The notes under the pieces: generated by a model | Seen by the model: the letters and a program-made list of their open reading frames with translations, nothing else | Told to the model about the DNA's origin: nothing | The model's database searches: none | NCBI RefSeq assembly: GCF_011769525.1 | Contig: NZ_CP050440.1 | Span: 5,519,501-5,583,500 of the forward strand | Direction: 5' to 3' | DNA: 64,000 nucleotides | Source: Tolypothrix sp. PCC 7910 | Lineage (GTDB): Bacteria; Cyanobacteriota; Cyanobacteriia; Cyanobacteriales; Nostocaceae | In this document: positions 9,381-18,946 of the stretch, one piece after another | Position numbering within the stretch: position 1 is the first letter of the stretch | Layout of the letters: the number at the start of each line of letters is the position of its first letter | Translations under genes and position numbers: made by a program

Positions 9381-10532
9381 ATGACAGACCAACCTTCCGC
9401 TGCCACCCCGATGAATGCCGCTGCTATTCCTATGAATAGAGTGTCAGCATCTACCCCAATCAACGCGACTACTACTCCTAAGCCCAGTACCTCCTATTCA
9501 GGTAAGGCTATTCTTAGCGTTGATTTAGGTAGAACTTCTACTAAAACTTGCGTCAGCCGTGAACCAAACAATGTCGTTTTTGTACCTGCAAACGTCAAAC
9601 AAATGTCCATCGAACAGGTACGTGGTGGTGTGTTTGAAGCGCGTGCTACCGACCCTTTAATGGATTTGTGGTTGGAGTACCAAGGTAGTGGCTATGCTGT
9701 CGGTCAACTGGCAGCAGACTTTGGCGCTAATTTAGGAGTAGGTCAATCAAAAGTAGAGGATGCACTGGTCAAAGTTCTCGCTAGTGCTGGGTATTTTAAA
9801 CTCAAAGACGAGATTTCAGTTGTTCTCGGTCTACCTTTTCTTTCGTTAGAACAATTTGAAAAGGAAAAATCACAACTGATTAGCTTGGTAAGTGGGCCTC
9901 ATGTTCTCAACTTCCGTGGAGAATCTGTATCACTCAACGTTACTAAAGTTTGGGTTATGCCAGAAGGCTACGGTAGCTTGCTCTGGACAGAAGCTCAACC
10001 TCAAAAAGGTGCCACTGTTCCTGACTTTACGAAAATTTCAGTTGCCATTGTCGATATCGGGCATCAAACCATTGATTTGTTGATGGTAGATAACTTCCGC
10101 TTCGCTCGTGGTGCTTCTAAGAGTGAAGATTTCGGGATGAACAAGTTTTATGAACTAGTAGCAGCTGAAATTGAAGGTGCGGATAGTCAATCTCTAGCAC
10201 TAATTTCTGCTGTCAACAAATCTAAAGGCGAAAGATTCTACCGTCCTAAAGGTGCAAGCAAGCCTACCAACCTAGATGATTTTCTCCCCAATCTGACAGA
10301 AATGTTTTCGCGGGAAATTTGTAGTCGCGTCCTTGCATGGTTGCCAGAACGGGTTACAGATGTAATTATCACCGGAGGTGGTGGTCAATTCTTCTGGGAA
10401 GATGTACAACGTCTACTCAAGGAAGCTAAAATTAACGCTTATTTAGCTGCACCTTCCAGACAAGCCAATGCCTTGGGGCAATATATTTATGGAGAGGCGC
10501 AATTATCCGCCGTTCGCTCTTCTAGGGCTTAA
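9381..10532 (+). CDS. ParM/StbA-like actin-family ATPase
   Basis: The 383-residue protein has a disordered Thr/Pro/Ala-rich N-terminus (1-40) and then an actin-fold ATPase: phosphate-1 loop LSVDLGRTSTK (45-55, Asp48), phosphate-2 strand VAIVDIGHQTIDLLMVD, and adenosine motif VIITGGGGQFFW near the C-terminus. These match the ParM/StbA group that forms filaments to segregate DNA. AGGAG lies 7 bases before the ATG. The next gene starts 5 bases after its stop and encodes a ParR-like RHH/coiled-coil protein, so the two form an operon. Whether it segregates DNA or has a cytoskeletal role in the filament is unknown. Confidence 0.85.
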   Translation: MTDQPSAATPMNAAAIPMNRVSASTPINATTTPKPSTSYSGKAILSVDLGRTSTKTCVSREPNNVVFVPANVKQMSIEQVRGGVFEARATDPLMDLWLEYQGSGYAVGQLAADFGANLGVGQSKVEDALVKVLASAGYFKLKDEISVVLGLPFLSLEQFEKEKSQLISLVSGPHVLNFRGESVSLNVTKVWVMPEGYGSLLWTEAQPQKGATVPDFTKISVAIVDIGHQTIDLLMVDNFRFARGASKSEDFGMNKFYELVAAEIEGADSQSLALISAVNKSKGERFYRPKGASKPTNLDDFLPNLTEMFSREICSRVLAWLPERVTDVIITGGGGQFFWEDVQRLLKEAKINAYLAAPSRQANALGQYIYGEAQLSAVRSSRA

Positions 10533-10537
10533 AACTG

Positions 10538-11047
10538 ATGTTCCAATGGTCAAAAAAAGTAGTGAAATCGGTCACGTTCAATCCAGGGGTCGCTGATGAA
10601 AGTTTGTTGGCGCTTGTAGAAAGCTATTTGGAGAAACAAGTCGATAAAACTTTCAGCGACCTGTGTAAAGAAGCTCTATGGCAATCTTTATGTGTACCGG
10701 AATCAGTCAAACCTGTTCCGCAAACAACAACAGCAGCAACAGATGCGGTTGAACAACAAATCGGTAAACTGCAAAATCAACTGGCTGACCTTGAGGAACG
10801 TTTTTTTGCCAAGGAATCTCATCGTCTGGAGGTAATGGAAAGCCAGATTATGCAACTTACTCAACAAGTTGCCCACTTGGCTATCATGGTCGCTGAACGA
10901 CCAGTGATTCAGTATTCATCTCCAACAACATCAGCCTCAGCAACCCCAGTAGTGGAAGTAGTAAATAATACTTATTCTCCACCTCCACCACCTCAAGAGG
11001 TTGATCCCGTAATCAGCCGGCTGAGCCAGTTTCTCGATGATTTTTAA
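10538..11047 (+). CDS. RHH plus coiled-coil partner of the ParM-like protein (ParR-like)
   Basis: The 169-residue protein looks like an adaptor. Residues 9-53 have the ribbon-helix-helix pattern: a strand (VKSVTFNPG), helix A (DESLLALVESYLEK) and helix B (TFSDLCKEALWQSL). Residues about 75-120 form a heptad-type coiled coil (QQIGKLQNQLADLEERFF...MESQIMQLTQQVAHL). Then comes a Pro/Thr-rich linker and a conserved-looking acidic tail (VISRLSQFLDDF). ParR proteins bind centromere repeats through an RHH fold and contact ParM through a C-terminal tail; this layout fits. The assignment is inference from architecture and gene order. Confidence 0.7.
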   Translation: MFQWSKKVVKSVTFNPGVADESLLALVESYLEKQVDKTFSDLCKEALWQSLCVPESVKPVPQTTTAATDAVEQQIGKLQNQLADLEERFFAKESHRLEVMESQIMQLTQQVAHLAIMVAERPVIQYSSPTTSASATPVVEVVNNTYSPPPPPQEVDPVISRLSQFLDDF

Positions 11048-11087
11048 ATTACCATCAGGGTTTTAAGCATCTTGTGCTGTTTTTTAA

Positions 11088-11117
11088 AATCCTTAATAGG
11101 GAAAACTATTAAGGATT
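11088..11117 (+). terminator. Hairpin after the ParM/ParR-like operon
   Basis: The arms AATCCTTAATAG (11088-11099) and CTATTAAGGATT (11106-11117) pair perfectly with loop GGAAAA. It is 40 bases past the operon stop. No U-run follows. The remaining spacer to 11374 is AT-rich without other clear signals. Confidence 0.65.
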
Positions 11118-11374
11118 ATTAATATTTGTATATATTTAAATATTTATCTAAAGATGCGATCACTGCGTTAAAACATTCTCTTGCAGACGTTACATGAAAG
11201 TCTAAGGCAGTTTTTCGCCAACTAAGAATGCCATCTTTTTTCTTAAAGCAAGGAGATGTGTTATTTCCCTATTTATGCTTAGTAGCAATTATACTTAGTA
11301 TTGCCCTAGAATTTTTTACACAGGATACTGTATAAAATAGTAGAATCCGCAGGTAAAAAATTTAGGATACCTCC

Positions 11375-12811
11375 ATGCCAGTTGTAGCGAACTCCATCAA
11401 ATTTGGTACAGACGGGTGGCGAGGCGTGATTGGTGATGAGTTCACCTTTGAACGCCTCGCCTTGGTTGCACCAGTAGCAGCAAAAGTATTATATGATACG
11501 TATTTTCCTAGCGTAGGTAGCCGGACGATCATTGTTGGTTACGATCGCCGATTTATGGCGGAAGACTTTGCCCGTGTTGTAGCCAATGCTGTTACCGCTG
11601 TTGGATTTGATGTGCTACTTAGCGAAACCTATGCACCCACCCCAGCTTTTAGTTGGGCGGCGAAACAACTTAATGCTTTGGGCGCATTGGTAATTACAGC
11701 TAGCCATAATCCTGGCGCATATTTAGGTTTAAAAGTTAAGGGATATTTTGGGGGTTCAGTATCACCCGAAGTTACCAAAGAGATAGAAGCGCTGTTACCG
11801 CAAGGAATACCAACAGTAGATATTCCTGGCAAATTAGATACATTTGATCCTTGGCCCAGCTACACTGCAGGTTTAGAGCAGAAAGTTGATATCGCTAAAC
11901 TTAGAGATGCCATAGCCTCCGGAGAACTGACCGTATTTGCCGATGTTATGCATGGAGCAGCCGCCGGTGGATTAGCTAGATTACTAGGCGATCGCGTCCA
12001 TGAAATCAACAGCAATCGCGATCCTTTATTTGGTGGTGGCGCACCAGAACCCTTGCCTAAATACCTGTCAAAGCTATTTGAGGTAATTAAAATTCATCAC
12101 CAAACCAATAAAACTGGTTTAGCCGTTGGATTAGTGTTTGATGGGGATTGCGATCGCATTGCAGCCGTAGACGGATCAGCTAATTTTTTGAGTTCTCAAG
12201 TACTAATCCCGATATTAATTGACCATTTAACCTTACGGCGCAATTTTAGTGGTGAAATCGTCAAAACAGTCAGCGGTTCTGACTTAATTCCCCTAGTAGC
12301 AAAATTACATAACCTCTCAGTGTTTGAGACAGCAGTTGGTTATAAATACATTGCTGATAGAATGCTAGCTGCAGAGGTATTGTTAGGGGGCGAAGAGTCA
12401 GGTGGAATTGGCTATGGTAGCCATATCCCCGAACGGGATGCGCTGCTATCAGCCTTGTATGTTTTAGAAGCAATTGTAGAATCTGGAAAAGATTTAGGCG
12501 AATATTATCAGGACTTACAACAAAAAGCGAATTTTACATCTGCCTATGATCGCATTGATTTACCCTTAGCTAGCATGGAAGTGCGATCGCGCCTTTTGCA
12601 ACAATTGCAAACCCAGCCTTTAACGGAAATTGCTGGACAACCTGTGATTGACTGTCAAACCATTGACGGCTATAAATTCCGTTTAGCTGACAACAGTTGG
12701 TTGATGATTCGTTTTAGCGGTACTGAACCAGTACTACGTCTATACTGCGAAGCAGCGACACTTGAGCAAGTACATCAAACTCTTGCGTGGGCGAAACACT
12801 GGGCAGAGTAA
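11375..12811 (+). CDS. Phosphoglucomutase/phosphomannomutase family enzyme
   Basis: This 478-residue alpha-D-phosphohexomutase carries the phosphoserine loop TASHNPG (near residues 108-114), the Mg2+ loop FDGDCDRIAAVDG, the sugar-binding loop GGEESGG and the C-terminal phosphate-binding RFSGTEPVLRLY. It interconverts hexose 1- and 6-phosphates, feeding glycogen, sucrose and cell-wall sugar nucleotides. The subgroup (glucose, mannose or both) is not decided by these motifs. All four domains are present. Confidence 0.92.
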   Translation: MPVVANSIKFGTDGWRGVIGDEFTFERLALVAPVAAKVLYDTYFPSVGSRTIIVGYDRRFMAEDFARVVANAVTAVGFDVLLSETYAPTPAFSWAAKQLNALGALVITASHNPGAYLGLKVKGYFGGSVSPEVTKEIEALLPQGIPTVDIPGKLDTFDPWPSYTAGLEQKVDIAKLRDAIASGELTVFADVMHGAAAGGLARLLGDRVHEINSNRDPLFGGGAPEPLPKYLSKLFEVIKIHHQTNKTGLAVGLVFDGDCDRIAAVDGSANFLSSQVLIPILIDHLTLRRNFSGEIVKTVSGSDLIPLVAKLHNLSVFETAVGYKYIADRMLAAEVLLGGEESGGIGYGSHIPERDALLSALYVLEAIVESGKDLGEYYQDLQQKANFTSAYDRIDLPLASMEVRSRLLQQLQTQPLTEIAGQPVIDCQTIDGYKFRLADNSWLMIRFSGTEPVLRLYCEAATLEQVHQTLAWAKHWAE

Positions 12812-12816
12812 AATTA

Positions 12817-12868
12817 GTTTTTAGTCATTTGTCATTTGTCCTTTGTCCTTTGACAAATGACTAAAAAC
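12817..12868 (+). terminator. Long hairpin between mutase gene and rdgB
   Basis: A perfect 17-bp stem (arms 12817-12833 and 12852-12868, GTTTTTAGTCATTTGTC and its complement) encloses an 18-base loop made of repeated ATTTGTC/CTTTGTC 7-mers. It starts 6 bases after the mutase stop, so it can terminate that mRNA; it is built from the same heptamer repeat stock seen elsewhere. Confidence 0.7.
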
Positions 12869-12892
12869 AAATGACAAATAACAAAATTACCC

Positions 12893-13477
12893 ATGACTAA
12901 ACTACTTGTAGTAGCCACAGGAAATCCAGGTAAATTGCGGGAAATGCAAGAATACTTGGTTGAGTCTGGTTGGCAACTAACCCTTAAGCCAGAAGAATTA
13001 GAAATTGAAGAGACAGGCGATACCTTTGCTGCGAATGCTTGTCTTAAAGCTTCCCAGGTTGCCAAAGCTACAAAAAATTGGGCAATTGCTGATGATTCTG
13101 GCTTACAAGTAGATGCGTTAGATGGCGCTCCAGGAGTATACTCTGCACGTTATGGCAAGACTGACTCAGAACGCATTGCTAGGGTATTAAACGAATTAGG
13201 TAGCGAAGTCAATCGTAAAGCGCAATTTGTGTGTGCCGTAGCGATCGCTAATCCCAACGGTGTGATCGTTTTACAATCTGAAGGGGTTTGTCATGGCACA
13301 ATACTCCATGCACCTCGTGGTACTCGTGGGTTTGGCTACGATCCAATTTTTTACGTTCCAGATAAGCAATTAACCTTTGCTGAAATGACACCACAGTTGA
13401 AGCGGTCGATTAGCCATCGAGGAAAGGCTTTTGAATCTTTACTTCCTAGACTTACAGGGATGAGTACTAAATTTTGA
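12893..13477 (+). CDS. rdgB: XTP/dITP diphosphatase (RdgB/HAM1 family)
   Basis: The 194-residue enzyme hydrolyses non-canonical purine nucleoside triphosphates (XTP, ITP, dITP), cleaning the nucleotide pool. Diagnostic parts are the N-terminal VVATGNPGKLREMQ, the catalytic ADDSGLQVDALDGAPGVYSARY, GFGYDPIFYVPD and the C-terminal SHRGKAFE. Length is normal. The start ATG lies 25 bases after the hairpin upstream. Confidence 0.96.
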   Translation: MTKLLVVATGNPGKLREMQEYLVESGWQLTLKPEELEIEETGDTFAANACLKASQVAKATKNWAIADDSGLQVDALDGAPGVYSARYGKTDSERIARVLNELGSEVNRKAQFVCAVAIANPNGVIVLQSEGVCHGTILHAPRGTRGFGYDPIFYVPDKQLTFAEMTPQLKRSISHRGKAFESLLPRLTGMSTKF

Positions 13478-13728
13478 TGTGGATGAATTCGCCACATCTT
13501 ACAATTAAAGTCTTAAATTAGATTTATTTTGTAATTATGGTGTGAAATCCTTAACTAAGTTCTATATTTGCGGCTATCGCGTCAAATTATCAGCTTTGGT
13601 AGTTTACTACTTAGCTATGCCAGTTGCTGCAAAGAGGATGACCTCAACGCCAGTCACCTACAACGGTAAAACTGTTTTCAGTGCTGGCTTTGCAACGTAC
13701 TGGCTTCTAAAAACTGAAGGTTTAAATT

Positions 13729-14405
<677 letters not shown>

Positions 14406-15023
14406 TTAACGACTTTGATGTTCAAAGAAGGGACGCACAACCAAATACCCAGCGGTGAAAGCAGTTAGCATAATTAATAAAATTGAGATTGCTAACCACC
14501 ATCCACTTATTTCCTTGGGTTCTGACTCAGTCGGGCCATAATATCTGACCTCTTCCTCTTCTATTAATATTGTTTCCGGCATCGAGGGTAACATTTCTGT
14601 TACAGGTACAGAGACATAAGTGCGATCGCCTTTAGCGCTGGTAACTTCGGGTTTAGCGGTTGGACGAGGATGTGCAACTTGCTGACGGGGACGTGCTTCC
14701 TTGGCTGGAGGCTGGGTTGCGGCTGCACTTTTCGCTTCAGGGGCTGCTGGGCGATCGCTTGGCTTAGCAGCTGGCGGAGTAGGTACATCCACTAATTTTT
14801 GTAAATGCAATAAAGACTGAACTACTTTAGTAATTTCTTGGCGCAGCAGTTGATTTTCTTGCACTAGTTTGTGATTTTTAGATGTAAGTGCATCTATTTG
14901 TATCTGTGCTGTTTTTAACTCATCCGCCAACTCCCGATATACCGACATAGGTACAGATGGCGGCTGCGCTGGAGCCTTGTCTGCATCTGGATTGTAATAA
15001 ATAGAACTTTTAGTTGTTACCAT
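14406..15023 (-). CDS. Membrane-anchored coiled-coil protein, unknown function
   Basis: The 205-residue product has a coiled-coil region at about residues 25-75 (YRELADELKTAQIQIDALTSKN...QENQLLRQEITK), a Pro/Ala-rich linker (78-130), an acidic stretch, and one transmembrane helix at about 174-196 (WWLAISILLIMLTAFTAGYLVV) near the C-terminus. This predicts a tail-anchored protein with its coiled coil in the cytoplasm. No enzymatic motif is visible. Confidence 0.75.
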   Translation of the reverse strand: MVTTKSSIYYNPDADKAPAQPPSVPMSVYRELADELKTAQIQIDALTSKNHKLVQENQLLRQEITKVVQSLLHLQKLVDVPTPPAAKPSDRPAAPEAKSAAATQPPAKEARPRQQVAHPRPTAKPEVTSAKGDRTYVSVPVTEMLPSMPETILIEEEEVRYYGPTESEPKEISGWWLAISILLIMLTAFTAGYLVVRPFFEHQSR

Positions 15024-15141
15024 TTGTCGCCTGGTATTAAAAATCGAAGTAATTCATTATGTTGTAGAGATAGTATCAGAGATAGTCAACTCTTAAACCA
15101 TGCTGAAGAATAATTGAAAAATTGTTGGATAGAGAAAAAAC

Positions 15142-15210
15142 TGGGTAATGGGTAATGGGTAATGGGTAATGGGTAATGGGTAATGGGTAATGGGTAAGGG
15201 GTAATGGGTA
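15142..15210. repeat. TGGGTAA heptamer tandem array
   Basis: About ten head-to-tail copies of the 7-mer TGGGTAA (one with GGGGTAA) fill the spacer between thiD and the coiled-coil gene. This matches the short tandemly repeated heptanucleotides typical of heterocystous cyanobacteria. Confidence 0.92.
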
Positions 15211-15237
15211 TGTATTATTTCTCCCTCATCTTCCTTG

Positions 15238-16068
15238 TCATTTAGACTCTATTTGAAGCAAAGGGAAAAAATGACCCACAGGGCCTTGTCCTTTGCCAAT
15301 ATCGAGGGAATAAGTGAGTGCAGTTGTAACATAGTTTTTTGCTTGCTGCACTGCTGTTAAAAGGTCTTTATTTTGAGCTAGATTGGCGGCGATCGCAGCT
15401 GATAAAGTACAACCAGTACCGTGGGTATTTTTTGTCTCTACTACTTGGGTAGTTATAGTTTCTAGGTTTTGCCCATCAAACCAGATATCAACACCACGTA
15501 AGTTTCCTTGCATACCTCCACCTTTGACTAAAACTGCCTTTGCACCTAATTTGCGGTGGATGGTTTCGGCGGCTGCTTGCATATCTTCCAGGGAATTAAT
15601 CGCTAAACCACTCATCATTTGGGCTTCATAGCGGTTTGGTGTGACAATAGCAGCTTGGGGTATTAAGGCACTACAAAGAGTTTGTACTGCGTCATCATCA
15701 ATCAATTGTGCCCCTGTACGTGAAACCATTACTGGATCGACTACTAGATTATTGATTTTCCAAACTTCTACTTGTTGAGCAACAGCTAAGATAATCTCCT
15801 TGTTGAGCAACATTCCTGTTTTTGCAGCTTGTACACCAATATCCTCAACCACCGCCTGAATTTGTGCTAATACAGCCTCAACAGGTATAGCATCGACTCG
15901 GGTGACCCCCAAGGTATTTTGCGCTGTGATACAGGTAATAGCACTAGTTCCGTGGACACAGTGAAAAGCAAAAGTCCGTAAATCCGTTTGAATTCCCGCA
16001 CCACCACCGCTATCTGAGCCAGCAATAGTTAAAGCAACAGGTATTTTTGATTTTGTAACAGGGTTCAT
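15238..16068 (-). CDS. thiD: Hydroxymethylpyrimidine/phosphomethylpyrimidine kinase
   Basis: The 276-residue ribokinase-fold enzyme phosphorylates HMP and HMP-P in thiamine synthesis, just after ThiC. Seen are the N-terminal TIAGSDSGGGAGIQTDLRTF, the VDPVMVSRTGAQL loop and the C-terminal anion-hole NTHGTGCTLSAAI with the catalytic Asp region replaced only by normal family variation. It is not operonic with thiC, whose end is about 15 kb away. Confidence 0.96.
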   Translation of the reverse strand: MNPVTKSKIPVALTIAGSDSGGGAGIQTDLRTFAFHCVHGTSAITCITAQNTLGVTRVDAIPVEAVLAQIQAVVEDIGVQAAKTGMLLNKEIILAVAQQVEVWKINNLVVDPVMVSRTGAQLIDDDAVQTLCSALIPQAAIVTPNRYEAQMMSGLAINSLEDMQAAAETIHRKLGAKAVLVKGGGMQGNLRGVDIWFDGQNLETITTQVVETKNTHGTGCTLSAAIAANLAQNKDLLTAVQQAKNYVTTALTYSLDIGKGQGPVGHFFPLLQIESK

Positions 16069-16078
16069 CTAATTTAAA

Positions 16079-16120
16079 GGTCAAGAGTCAAGGGTTAAGG
16101 GTTAAAGGTCAAGAGTTAAG
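16079..16120. repeat. Short heptamer repeats upstream of thiD
   Basis: Repeated 7-mers of the types GGTCAAG, GAGTCAA and GGGTTAA occupy this stretch; CCCATTA units follow at about 16158-16178. They lie between thiD and the next gene. Confidence 0.65.
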
Positions 16121-16174
16121 TATATTTATTTATTGTGAATGATTAAATGTTTTGTTCCCATTACCCATTACCCA

Positions 16175-16591
16175 TTACCTAGAATCTAATTTACTTTGTA
16201 AGAACTTCCCCCATTCTGCTGCTAACGGGATTTCAGTAAAAGGAATTTTGACAGATTTAGCTGGTTCGGGAAAGAGAAATTCTAATTCAATCTGGCGACC
16301 TTTTTCTGGTGGTGAATCTAAATTAAATAATTTGTCATCGACTAAAAGATTGATTGCTTGGACATTATCTAAAGAAAAGGTCTCCAGCTTAATTGGCCCT
16401 TTGGGTGTAGGTTTTCCCCAAGTTATATTGTTATCTTTTTGACCCAATACTGCATAGATATCATACTTTGCCCGTTCAAATTGCTCGGCCCAAGCACGGT
16501 AAGCTTCAACTTTTTGATACTCTTTTGAGCCTTGCCAAGCTAACCAGAAAAACATTGCTAACAGCGGCAACCACAATAGACCATGTTCCAT
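16175..16591 (-). CDS. Membrane-anchored protein of unknown function
   Basis: The 138-residue product begins with one transmembrane helix (LLWLPLLAMFFWLAWQG, residues 5-21) followed by a helical linker and a beta-rich domain (FSLDNVQAINLLVDDKLFNLD...IELEFLFPEPAKSVKIPFTEIPLAAEWG). No Cys and no catalytic motif are visible. Orientation and spacing suggest its own promoter, divergent from the subtilase gene. Confidence 0.75.
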   Translation of the reverse strand: MEHGLLWLPLLAMFFWLAWQGSKEYQKVEAYRAWAEQFERAKYDIYAVLGQKDNNITWGKPTPKGPIKLETFSLDNVQAINLLVDDKLFNLDSPPEKGRQIELEFLFPEPAKSVKIPFTEIPLAAEWGKFLQSKLDSR

Positions 16592-16708
16592 TGTTTCAAA
16601 AGTCCTGAGTGCTAAGTGAAAGTTTTAACTTAAGTGCAAAATACACCAACTAGAGGCACAGATAAGTTATCGTAGTGAGCAACTGGCAAAAAGCGGTGAT
16701 GACTTTAT

Positions 16709-18559
16709 ATGAGAAGGCTTATATTATTTTGCTTGTTTCTCATTGGGCTGGGGGCGGCTGTATTTGGGTTCCTCAATTTTCAGGGACTAGCAGCCAAAGG
16801 TGAGTTTAAGACGATTCTGCTTGATTTTCGTGAAGATATACCTAAAGAGGTAGTAGAGAAAGATTTGCAAGCGATGGCTCAACAATACCAGGTTACACCC
16901 CAACTCGATAATAAATTTTCAGCAAAAGATAATGTATATATTATCGAAGGCGATCGCCAACGGCTGAAAGAACTGCAAAAATCCAAATTCAAGTCGGCTA
17001 CAGAATTTATCGAGCCAAATTATATTTACAAGATTCCCCAACCGGGTAAAGCTGCTTTTTTGGGAGAATTTTTACAACCCAATGAAGATGAAGAGAATGT
17101 AAGTCCTTCATTAACTGGCCCCAATGACCAGTATTACAGTAAGCAGTGGAACTTGCATAATATTGGCATTGAAGGCGCGTGGAGTCAAACCAAGGGCAGT
17201 GGCATTACGGTTGCTGTCATTGACACTGGGATCACTCGCGTGCGCGACTTATATGAAACGAAATTTGTTAAAGGCTACGATTTCGTTAACGATAGAGAAG
17301 AAGCTAAAGACGATAACGGACATGGTACCCATGTTGCAGGTACTATTGCCCAAGCTACCAATAATAAATATGGTGTAGCTGGTATTGCCTACGAAGCCAA
17401 TCTCATGCCCTTGAAGGTATTGAATGATTATGGTGGTGGTACAGTTGCCGATATTGCCGAAGCGATTAAATTTGCTGCTGATAAAGGCGCAGATGTAATT
17501 AATATGAGCTTGGGTGGTGGCGGTGAAAGCCAGTTAATGAAGCAAGCTATTGACTATGCCCACAATAAAGGCGTTGTGATTGTAGCGGCGGCTGGTAACG
17601 AAAATGCTAACGGTGCTAGCTATCCAGCGCGTTATCCCCATGTGATCGGCGTTTCAGCATATGGCCCAGATAGCGAAAAAGCCCCATATTCTAACTTTGG
17701 TGCTGGTGTTGATATTTCTGCCCCTGGTGGTAGCGATGCTGGCAAGATTCTCCAAGAAACCATCAATGAGCAAGGTGAAGGGGTATTTCTTGGCTTCCAA
17801 GGTACCAGTATGGCAGCCCCCCATGTTGCTGGTGTAGCTGCATTAATCAGAGCTAAAGGTATCACAGACCCCGATGAAGTTTTAAAAGTCCTCAAACAAT
17901 CTTCCCGAGTTATCCAAGAAGATGGTTTGAACTACTACGGTGCTGGGCTACTAAATGCTGAAGCAGCCGTTAAACTTGCCACTGAAGGTCAAATTAGCTT
18001 CTCTGATTTCTTCCGTTGGTTAAGGGATAACGGCTATCTCAACCCTGGATTTTGGATTGATGGCGGTGCTGTAGCGCTGTTACCCAAAATTTTGATGGTA
18101 CTGGGTTCTTATCTACTAGCTTGGTTTTTAAGAGTTTACTTTCCTTTCACTTGGAGTTGGTCTTTATCCAGTGGTTTAATTGCTGGTAGTTCAGGATTAT
18201 TCTTCCTCAAGGGAATTTATATCTTTGACCTTCCTCAATGGCCTTTCCGGCTTTTGGGTAGTTCCATCCCCGAATTAGGCAACAGTCTCCAAGGAACTGG
18301 TGATTTAAATCCCTTATTTGCTAGCGTATTGATTCCTATTGTTCTCGTTGCATTACTTTTGGGACATCCTAGCGGCAAATGGTTTGCCATTGGCTCTACC
18401 CTTGGTGTAGCAGCTTGTTTAACAGTCAGTGCCATTTCCGATCCTGCAGTTTGGGGTTTGGGCAGTAGCTACTTAGCTCGCGTTTTCTTGATTGCTAATG
18501 CTCTACTGTGTTATGGATTAGCTCGGTTAGCGTTGAAAAACGAAAGGCAAGTAGCTTAG
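16709..18559 (+). CDS. Subtilisin-like serine protease with C-terminal membrane domain
   Basis: The 616-residue S8 peptidase has a signal/anchor segment (residues 3-23), a prodomain-like region (35-110), and a complete catalytic domain: Asp172 in AVIDTGI, His205 in NGHGTHVAG, oxyanion Asn297 in AAAGNE and Ser367 in GTSMAAPHVAG. Residues about 450-610 hold four or five hydrophobic segments, so the protease is held in the membrane from both ends, with the active site presumably outside the cytoplasm. The partner or substrate is unknown. Start ATG at 16709 preserves the anchor. Confidence 0.92.
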   Translation: MRRLILFCLFLIGLGAAVFGFLNFQGLAAKGEFKTILLDFREDIPKEVVEKDLQAMAQQYQVTPQLDNKFSAKDNVYIIEGDRQRLKELQKSKFKSATEFIEPNYIYKIPQPGKAAFLGEFLQPNEDEENVSPSLTGPNDQYYSKQWNLHNIGIEGAWSQTKGSGITVAVIDTGITRVRDLYETKFVKGYDFVNDREEAKDDNGHGTHVAGTIAQATNNKYGVAGIAYEANLMPLKVLNDYGGGTVADIAEAIKFAADKGADVINMSLGGGGESQLMKQAIDYAHNKGVVIVAAAGNENANGASYPARYPHVIGVSAYGPDSEKAPYSNFGAGVDISAPGGSDAGKILQETINEQGEGVFLGFQGTSMAAPHVAGVAALIRAKGITDPDEVLKVLKQSSRVIQEDGLNYYGAGLLNAEAAVKLATEGQISFSDFFRWLRDNGYLNPGFWIDGGAVALLPKILMVLGSYLLAWFLRVYFPFTWSWSLSSGLIAGSSGLFFLKGIYIFDLPQWPFRLLGSSIPELGNSLQGTGDLNPLFASVLIPIVLVALLLGHPSGKWFAIGSTLGVAACLTVSAISDPAVWGLGSSYLARVFLIANALLCYGLARLALKNERQVA

Positions 18560-18712
18560 TTAATTAGCTGATATGCAGTAGAGAAAATATTCTCTTATTC
18601 AGGCTCAAGGAGGATGAGAAAAAGGGGATAAACAATTCAAAATTCACAATTATCCCCTATTTCCTCCGAGCAAATACCAAACACCCAACACCAAATAACA
18701 ATCAGCAATTAT

Positions 18713-18946
18713 ATGAGTACTACAGTTACAGGCACTATAGAACACCGCGACATTGGTATGGGCGCTTGGGCGCTAGTTACCGATGAAGGCGTTACTTATG
18801 AACTTCCTAGAAGTGTAGATAAAAAATTATTAAAAGCAGGACAAAAAGCCAAGGTTACAGGCAAGGTACGTGAAGATATCATGACTACTGCCATGATTGG
18901 CCCTGTCCTAGAAGTAAAATCTTTTGATGTAATTAGTTCTGATTAG
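18713..18946 (+). CDS. Small conserved protein, possible OB-like fold
   Basis: The 77-residue protein (MSTTVTGTIEHRDIGMGAWALVTDEG...) has an alternating strand pattern with the phrases GQKAKVTGKVREDIMT and IGPVLEVKSFDV, reminiscent of small OB-type beta barrels. Function is unknown. Its 3' end overlaps the convergent thioredoxin-like gene by 14 bases. Confidence 0.75.
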   Translation: MSTTVTGTIEHRDIGMGAWALVTDEGVTYELPRSVDKKLLKAGQKAKVTGKVREDIMTTAMIGPVLEVKSFDVISSD

